Assembly (NCBI GenBank): GCA_035570275.1
Contig: DATMNI010000148.1
Span: 8,265-72,264, forward strand
DNA from: DATMNI01 sp035570275
Lineage (GTDB): Bacteria; Acidobacteriota; Terriglobia; Bryobacterales; Bryobacteraceae
Direction of reading: 5' to 3'
DNA: 64,000 bases
Shown one piece after another: positions 59,085-64,000 of the stretch (position 1 is its first letter; the number at the start of each line of letters is the position of its first letter). The position numbers were made by a program, and so were the translations under genes. Below the pieces are notes generated by a model. It was not told where the DNA came from. It was given only the letters and a program-made list of their open reading frames with translations, and ran no database searches.

Positions 59085-60479
59085 TTAGTTCAAACCCTTT
59101 TCCAACGTCGCGGCCTTTCCATTGGGCGTGATCCGATACATCACGAAGGGCTCGCCTCCCTCGCGATGAATCGGAAGCCAGCGGACATCGTCGCCTTGAC
59201 GGAACCGGACCACCCGCCAATCGGCAGGAACGATCGTGCGCGCGGTCAGCGCCAGATCGTAGAGGCCGGAATCGAGCGAATGCGTCACCGTAACCTCGAT
59301 GGCATCGCCCGTGGCGCTGGTTCTTACGCTGCTCGCCACGCGTTCCCGGGCATATTTGGCTCCGTCCTGGAAGGTGGCGATCCACAGATGCCCCTCGTGT
59401 TCCTTGATGTAGTCGACGTAGGTTCGCATCTCCTCCGTGGGCAGAGCTTCCCAACCGATGCCCTCGATGCCATGAAACACCAGTACCAGCCAGAAGCCAT
59501 GGCCGATGGACTTGTCGACCCACGTTGTCATAGTGTCGAGTGAGGTGCGTGCCAGCGGACCTCGCTGCCATTGCACGTACTCTTTACTGGAAATGGCCGG
59601 GTCCCGCGAGTCGTCGCGCAAGAAGCCATCCATGAAGCCGTCGGTTACCCAGTTCCGGGTCAGAGGAAAGCGCGAGGAGACAATGGGGCGCACCCGCGGA
59701 TCGTCAATCCCATAAGGGGCCTCGACGGAGAACGTGTGTTTCGCGCCTAGCTGCTCCCGTATGTCTTCGTTGGATTTTTCGATCTCGTATACAATGTTGG
59801 CCTCGTCGAGGGCCGGCATGAACGGATGGCTGATGCTGTGGTTGGCGATCTCATGCCCTTCGGCGGCGTGGCGCCGCATCTCATCCCACGTGAGCCCGTA
59901 TCGGCGATCTCCGGCCGGGGATTTCCGCGGGCTCACAACGTATGTTGCGCCCGTCTCCCTGAGTTTCGCTAGTGCCGCATCCACGGCACGGCCCAGTTCG
60001 GCATAGTTGGCCTGGCGAAGGAAGCGCCCGAGGCGTTGCGCGCTGAAATCGGCCAACTCCGGAACGTGCTGAACGGTCTGCAGGTAGTTCAGCATCGATG
60101 TCCGCTCCAGCGCATTGTCCTTCGAGGTGGGCGCCTTCGCGCTCTCACGGATAATATCCATGATGGGGCGGCCCACAAAGGCCGGCTGGTTCCTGGATCC
60201 CTGGATAGCACCCGTCTCGATGAAGAACGTACCGGGCATTCCGCGCTCGTTCAGGAGCGGCATATCGATCCGGAACTGGTTGATGGATGAATCGTCAAAG
60301 GTCAATGAAATACAGGCGTCTTTGCCGTCCTGCCATTTCATGATTTCGGTGCGCGCCGGTTCGGCGGCGGGTTCGGCGGCGGGTTCGGGGCCGGGTTCTG
60401 GGAAAGGCGTGGCGCTGCGGGCCGGCGCCAGCCACAGCAGGCAGACCGCGGTGCAAACGTTCTTCACGGCGGGCTTCAC
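59085..60479 (-). CDS. Secreted polysaccharide deacetylase (NodB/CE4-like)
   Basis: A 464-residue protein starting at GTG 60477-60479, overlapping the upstream stop as GTGA. The signal peptide is KNVCTAVCLLWLAPARSA, followed by a low-complexity linker EPGPEPAAEPAAEPARTE made by 12-bp duplications. The CE4 core has the metal-binding Asp-Asp in ISLTFDDSSINQFRID (residues 60-63) and HEIANHSISHPFMPALDEAN (His 214, His 218). Segments with FFIETGAIQG and ETADYVVAQ-like GATYVVSPRKSPAG fit the barrel. The 150-residue C-terminal domain is beta-rich. It should N-deacetylate a GlcNAc-containing polysaccharide outside the cell, together with its glycosidase-like neighbours. Confidence 0.88.
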   Translation of the reverse strand: MKPAVKNVCTAVCLLWLAPARSATPFPEPGPEPAAEPAAEPARTEIMKWQDGKDACISLTFDDSSINQFRIDMPLLNERGMPGTFFIETGAIQGSRNQPAFVGRPIMDIIRESAKAPTSKDNALERTSMLNYLQTVQHVPELADFSAQRLGRFLRQANYAELGRAVDAALAKLRETGATYVVSPRKSPAGDRRYGLTWDEMRRHAAEGHEIANHSISHPFMPALDEANIVYEIEKSNEDIREQLGAKHTFSVEAPYGIDDPRVRPIVSSRFPLTRNWVTDGFMDGFLRDDSRDPAISSKEYVQWQRGPLARTSLDTMTTWVDKSIGHGFWLVLVFHGIEGIGWEALPTEEMRTYVDYIKEHEGHLWIATFQDGAKYARERVASSVRTSATGDAIEVTVTHSLDSGLYDLALTARTIVPADWRVVRFRQGDDVRWLPIHREGGEPFVMYRITPNGKAATLEKGLN

Positions 60480-62632
60480 TGAGCGGCTCCTTCCACCCGG
60501 CCGCGCAGCACTGTGATGGAAGCCTTGGGCAGGGTGAAGGCCGCTCGCGCGCTCCCCGCGACTGTAGTGGCGGCGGGCGGTCCATCCGGATCGGCGTGGC
60601 TGTTGGCGCCGTCGTCCTTCCAGACGTACTGCTCACTCCCAAACGTCACCAAAGAAACCGGGCCCGAAAAGGATCTCGTGCGCTTGCTCTTCGAATCGTC
60701 GAACGCCACGCGGACCGTGTGCGGATTCGCCTCATCGCGATTCACCAGCATGAGAGACCAGTTTCCATCGGGACGCTGCACCGCGTACGAAGTGACCAGC
60801 AGGTTCCCGTCGCTGTCTTTAATATCTATCGAAGAAGGCCACATCCGATGCACGCCGGAGCGGTGCGCAACCCACTCCAGGTTGATCATGTGGGCCGCGA
60901 AGTAAAAGCCCGTGTAGCCTGTGATGTTGTAATCGCGGTCGGCTTCGAAATTCGACCACGAGCCCCAACCCTGGCAGGTGCTCTGCGTGCCTTGCGGTTG
61001 GATGGGCGAGTGGTAGTAGGCGGCGCCTCCGCCCGCAAAAAAGGAGCCGATGCTGTCGGCCAGCCACAAGGCGCCGAAGATCGTGCTCATGTGGCCGTTC
61101 AGGCCGGCGGCGAGGCTGCTCTCGGTCACCATCAGCGGCACGTTTTTCGGTACCCCGTCCTCCCTCCATACGTCGAGAATATGTTTCATCAGTTGCGGCT
61201 CCCGGTACAGATCCTTCCAGGAAATGTTGCAGCGGCCGTACGGGTAGTGCTCGAAAGAAACGAAGGCGAGATCGGCCAGGTGGCCGTGCGCCTTGAGGTA
61301 GTCGACGAAGCGCCCCATCCAGGACGTGCGGCCTTGGGCGTCGGGCCACACGCGAATGTCTTCATTGACGCCTTCGAAAACCGGACCGCCCAGCTTGAGC
61401 TTGGGGTCGACCTTGTGGATGGCGTTGGCCCACTGTACGTAGAGCGCCGCGTAATCCTCCGGCAGGGCGTGCTTGCCGTCGGGTTCCTCGCCCATCTCGA
61501 TCCAGGCGATCGGGTATCCGCGTTTTTCGATGTAGGCAATCTCGGCAGCGGCATCGTCCGGCGTGCCGTACAGCATGGTGACGGGGATCATGGCGGGCAG
61601 GTTGTTGGTGAGCCCGCTGGTGAAGAAGATGTCAAAGCCGCTGTGCTGTCCGCCCCCGCTGTTGTTGGCGTCGGTGGCCCCGTGCCAGGGATCGATGGAT
61701 GAGCTGACGTAGGCGGGTTGACTTTGTGCGGCAGCGCCCGGCCCGGAGGCGGCCTGCGGCACATCGACAAAAGCGCCGCCGGCGTCGAGACTTCCGGCCT
61801 TGATTTCCTGGATGGCGTATCCCACGCAGTTGCGCACGTCTTCCGGTCCATGCTCATCGCAGGTGTTCGACGATTCCGTCATCCAGATACGCAGGTATCG
61901 GGTGGTGACGGCAGCGTCCCCAACCTTCAGGGTTACGGTGCCGCCCTGAGCATTTTTCTGCGTGCCGGAGGGAATCGTTTTCCACTCGCCTTGCGGACCC
62001 CGGTCGAAATTGAGCGCATTGGTCCCCACCCAGTATTCCACCTGGTAGGTCTTGGCGTACGGGCTGGCCCAGGCGATGCGAATGGCGCCCACCGCTTTCT
62101 CGGCTCGCAGATCCATCACCACCCACTGCGGGTGCAGCGCGTCGCTTTCTCCGGTGAATTTGCTGGTGAGATACGGATTGCTTTTCCAATGGCTGATGTT
62201 GGGGCCTTGGACCGGGCGGTCGCCGCTGGTGGAAAAACCGCGATGGGGCAGCGCGTAGGAAAGGATGTAGCGCAGCGGCTCCTTGAGCTCGCTGCTGCCC
62301 GTAAAGTAGCCCCTCTGGTGAGCGGCGTCGCTCCACGTCCCGTTTTCCGTCCAGTGCCAGGCTGCCATGCGGAGCTCGGTATTGTTGCGATACGTGATCG
62401 GTCCCCAACCGGCCGAAAGCGCCTCCTGCACGATGTGCGGCGAATAGACTTTGTCGATGCCCGTGCGCGAGAGGACATCGATGGAACTTCCGAGGGCGCT
62501 GTCCGGATCGAACCCATTGATGGCTCGCCCCGGTGTGGCGTCAACGTGGACCGTGGTCTCGGTTAGCGGTGTCTGGGCGGAGAGAACGAAGAACGGCAAT
62601 GCGGCGGCGTACCAGGCCAGCGAAGGCTTCAT
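60476..62632 (-). CDS. Discoidin-containing clan GH-A-like glycosidase, paralogue 2
   Basis: A 718-residue secreted protein (signal KPSLAWYAAALPFFVLSAQ). It aligns with the 56840 product along its entire length, including SNPYLTSKFTGESDALHPQW (discoidin core), LRIWMTESSNTCDEHGPED, and the catalytic-style segments IEMGEEPDGKHALPEDYAAL (Glu-Glu-Pro at 382-384) and LMVTESSLAAG (Glu 504). The C-terminal region ends in the same ASITVLRGRVEG element. The substrate probably differs from paralogue 1 because loop regions around GRCNISWKDL and SSIDPWHGATDANN differ. It is the first gene of a minus-strand operon with the deacetylase; four bases overlap. Confidence 0.78.
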   Translation of the reverse strand: MKPSLAWYAAALPFFVLSAQTPLTETTVHVDATPGRAINGFDPDSALGSSIDVLSRTGIDKVYSPHIVQEALSAGWGPITYRNNTELRMAAWHWTENGTWSDAAHQRGYFTGSSELKEPLRYILSYALPHRGFSTSGDRPVQGPNISHWKSNPYLTSKFTGESDALHPQWVVMDLRAEKAVGAIRIAWASPYAKTYQVEYWVGTNALNFDRGPQGEWKTIPSGTQKNAQGGTVTLKVGDAAVTTRYLRIWMTESSNTCDEHGPEDVRNCVGYAIQEIKAGSLDAGGAFVDVPQAASGPGAAAQSQPAYVSSSIDPWHGATDANNSGGGQHSGFDIFFTSGLTNNLPAMIPVTMLYGTPDDAAAEIAYIEKRGYPIAWIEMGEEPDGKHALPEDYAALYVQWANAIHKVDPKLKLGGPVFEGVNEDIRVWPDAQGRTSWMGRFVDYLKAHGHLADLAFVSFEHYPYGRCNISWKDLYREPQLMKHILDVWREDGVPKNVPLMVTESSLAAGLNGHMSTIFGALWLADSIGSFFAGGGAAYYHSPIQPQGTQSTCQGWGSWSNFEADRDYNITGYTGFYFAAHMINLEWVAHRSGVHRMWPSSIDIKDSDGNLLVTSYAVQRPDGNWSLMLVNRDEANPHTVRVAFDDSKSKRTRSFSGPVSLVTFGSEQYVWKDDGANSHADPDGPPAATTVAGSARAAFTLPKASITVLRGRVEGAAQ

Positions 62633-62649
62633 GGCGAAGATTATATCTA

Positions 62650-62815
62650 CCGGTGGGGGAAACCTCTACATTGCCGCGCGCGGCGTGGTGGTGTACTCGC
62701 CCGATGGCAAACTATTGGGCAAGATCGCGCCGCCGGTAAATCCGCGCAACTGGCCTTCGGCTGAAAGAGCCCCGTCGGCGCAGCCGAAGAGTCCGGTCTA
62801 CCGCACCTCGCGAAT
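62650..62815 (+). pseudogene. Remnant of an SMP-30/gluconolactonase-type gene 3' end
   Basis: The peptide STGGGNLYIAARGVVVYSP, then DGKLLGKIAPPVNPRNWPSA, matches one blade of an SMP-30 propeller (G-N-L-Y-I-A, V-x-V-Y-S-P-D-G-K, L-G-K-I). There is no start codon in a suitable place and the rest of the enzyme is missing. It is antisense to its neighbours and is probably a leftover of a deleted sugar-lactonase gene. Confidence 0.6.
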
Positions 62816-62837
62816 CGTTGTTGTTGGTTCGGTCAGC

Positions 62838-63776
62838 TCAGACGTTGAGCGTCCTGAGATACGCAACGCTCTGCGCCGTCAGATCCCAGTTCTGCTCCAC
62901 GAAGTAGTTCTTGAGCCCGCCCGCCTTCGCCGCCGCAAAGATCTTGGGCCATTCGAGACTGTCCTTTCCCACAGCGACCCCACCCCCGCCGGCGCCGCGC
63001 CCACGGCCTGCGCCGCCGGCCGCACCAGCAGCGCCCGGACCTCCTTGCCCCGGCATCGGCGCGTTCAGATCCACACCCTGTAAATGCATGGAGATGAACC
63101 GGCCGGGATATTTGTTGAAGTACATCACCGGATCTCCCACAGTTCTCATCGCCGACATCTGGAACTGCATCTTAACCAGCTTCGGATCGAGCAATTCCAG
63201 TAACACCGCATAAGTCACCCGGCCGTCGCCTTCGACCTTCGACATCTCAAAGCCTTCATCGTGCAGTACCTGTTGAAGACCAGCCTTGGCCGCCTCGGCT
63301 CCGATGTTGTTGTACTCGTCGGCCGCTTTTTTGACGGCGTCCATGGTGGTAATGCCATTCTGCATCTGGCCGCCCAGGCTGGCCGTGCCCATCTGCGTCA
63401 TCCCGATATCTTTGGCCCAGGCGATCATCTCCTGCTGTTTGGTGCGCAGGACGTTCATGCCGAAGTGGGAGCTTGGGCACTTGAGACCGTGATCGTCGAG
63501 AATTGTTTTCACTTGTTTGCCGTCGGCGAGACTCGCGAACTCGGCATAGCTTGGGGAGCATAACTCCACATTGCGGATCCCGATGTCGAACATGTCCTTG
63601 CACAACCCAGCAAAATCGCCGTCTTTAATCCTCTGCCTGTGAGGATAAGTCTGACTACCGATAGGCAACCCCAGCGGATTGGCGAAAAGCGTCCGCGCCG
63701 ACGCAGAAAGGCAACCGGCTGCTGCCATATTCGCCGTGGCCTTGGCGAAGAACTCTCTTCTGGAAATTGCGCGCAT
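62838..63776 (-). CDS. TIM-barrel sugar phosphate isomerase/epimerase-like protein, Tat-exported
   Basis: A 312-residue protein from ATG 63774-63776 (MRAISRREFFAKATANMAAA), with GGGAGA upstream; other starts at 63788 and 63989 are possible. The Tat signal is SRREFFAKATANMAAAGCLS. The xylose-isomerase-like barrel starts PLGLPIGSQTYPHRQRIKDG and includes GIRNVELCSPSYAEFAS (Glu for metal binding), CPSSHFGMNVL, GLQQVLHDEGFEMSK and FISMHLQGVDLN (His). The loop GQGGPGAAGAAGGAGRGRGAGGGG is a Gly/Ala slippage expansion. The likely role is isomerisation of a keto-sugar or inositol derivative in the periplasm. Confidence 0.85.
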   Translation of the reverse strand: MRAISRREFFAKATANMAAAGCLSASARTLFANPLGLPIGSQTYPHRQRIKDGDFAGLCKDMFDIGIRNVELCSPSYAEFASLADGKQVKTILDDHGLKCPSSHFGMNVLRTKQQEMIAWAKDIGMTQMGTASLGGQMQNGITTMDAVKKAADEYNNIGAEAAKAGLQQVLHDEGFEMSKVEGDGRVTYAVLLELLDPKLVKMQFQMSAMRTVGDPVMYFNKYPGRFISMHLQGVDLNAPMPGQGGPGAAGAAGGAGRGRGAGGGGVAVGKDSLEWPKIFAAAKAGGLKNYFVEQNWDLTAQSVAYLRTLNV

Positions 63777-64000
63777 AGTTTCTCCCATGATCCGCACCAG
63801 TATACTCCAATGGCGTTTGCCAGGCGATATGCCGCTTAACGACGTGCTCCCAGTAACGACGCAGAGACTTCGCACGGCAATTATATTTCCCATTGAATCA
63901 GTGAGGTAGGGGGAGATTCGCATCCGGGGAGATTCGCAAATGCCCAAATTAGCGCTTTTTGACGTAAACTTGCACTTAAGTGAAGGCAAGTAGCGGACTA
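63777..64000 (-). promoter_or_regulatory. Upstream region of the isomerase-like gene with a TATAAT box
   Basis: On the minus strand TATAAT (complement of 63880-63885) is a perfect -10 hexamer about 105 bases before the start codon; the -35 is weak (TACCTC). The 13-base word GGGGAGATTCGCA is repeated at 63910-63922 and 63926-63938 upstream of it. Nothing else is recognised up to the window edge. Confidence 0.45.

Overview
The window is GC-rich chromosomal DNA that looks like an Acidobacteriota genome, most likely of the Solibacter/Bryobacter lineage. The evidence is family content: a PadR regulator translationally coupled to a duplicated MacB/FtsX-type permease without ATPase (the acidobacterial PadR/ADOP pair), an Oar-like TonB-dependent receptor with an N-terminal carboxypeptidase-regulatory-like domain, a cytochrome/DUF1549/DUF1553 gene paired with a Tat-exported DUF1501 gene, many small dispersed intergenic repeats, and several secreted oxidoreductase and sugar-enzyme families. 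No rRNA, tRNA, CRISPR array, phage or intact insertion sequence was found.

Layout. 0.1-0.6 kb: DUF433/DUF5615 toxin-antitoxin-like pair. 0.9-3.9 kb: PadR-ADOP operon. 4.6-5.4 kb: DUF4386 membrane protein. 5.7-11.3 kb (minus): the most interesting region, a probable bacterial ceramide (sphingolipid) cluster: alpha-oxoamine synthase (serine palmitoyltransferase-like), a GNAT-fold protein resembling bacterial ceramide synthase, a PAP2 enzyme with Aur1/SMS-type motifs, a 3-ketosphinganine-reductase-like SDR epimerase, and DUF3047. A 105-bp tandem repeat array lies between the PAP2 and SDR genes. 11.7-17.6 kb: ankyrin protein, SAP/helicase-associated-domain protein, alpha/beta hydrolase-like protein, amino-acid permease. 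17.6-22.2 kb: decayed secreted-repeat-protein gene, HEAT-like secreted protein, thiE, a His-rich membrane protein, a HIBADH-type dehydrogenase. 22.9-25.2 kb: Gfo/Idh/MocA oxidoreductase and a receiver-PP2C phosphatase. 25.5-26.9 kb: overlapping lspA-lgt lipoprotein maturation pair. 27-29 kb: DUF6526 and a PQQ-type propeller. 29-35 kb: complete tripartite RND efflux operon. 35-41 kb: STAS protein, DoxX, and a GH16-like / propeller histidine kinase / NarL-type regulator set. 41.2-43.7 kb: gene graveyard (enolase-superfamily and Gfo/Idh remnants) around an intact nitrilase. 43.7-45.4 kb: secreted unknown protein and a second SpoIIE-type phosphatase. 45.5-50.2 kb: cytochrome/DUF1549/LamG/DUF1553 plus DUF1501. 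50.6-56.3 kb: TonB receptor and TMTC-like membrane/TPR protein. 56.8-63.8 kb: two paralogous discoidin-containing glycosidase-like proteins flanking a polysaccharide deacetylase, then a TIM-barrel sugar isomerase-like protein.

Cross-cutting features. At least six dispersed repeat families (R1-R6 here) fill intergenic space. Several repeat borders coincide with stop codons of neighbouring genes, and other copies appear to have removed stops and extended ORFs. Coding genes repeatedly carry in-frame 9-18 bp tandem micro-duplications, which suggests slippage or recombination activity in this genome. Two inverted copies of a long intergenic repeat (4.1 and 22.6 kb) flank an 18-kb block containing the ceramide cluster.

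All functional calls come from reading the sequence and recalling protein families; no database search was possible.
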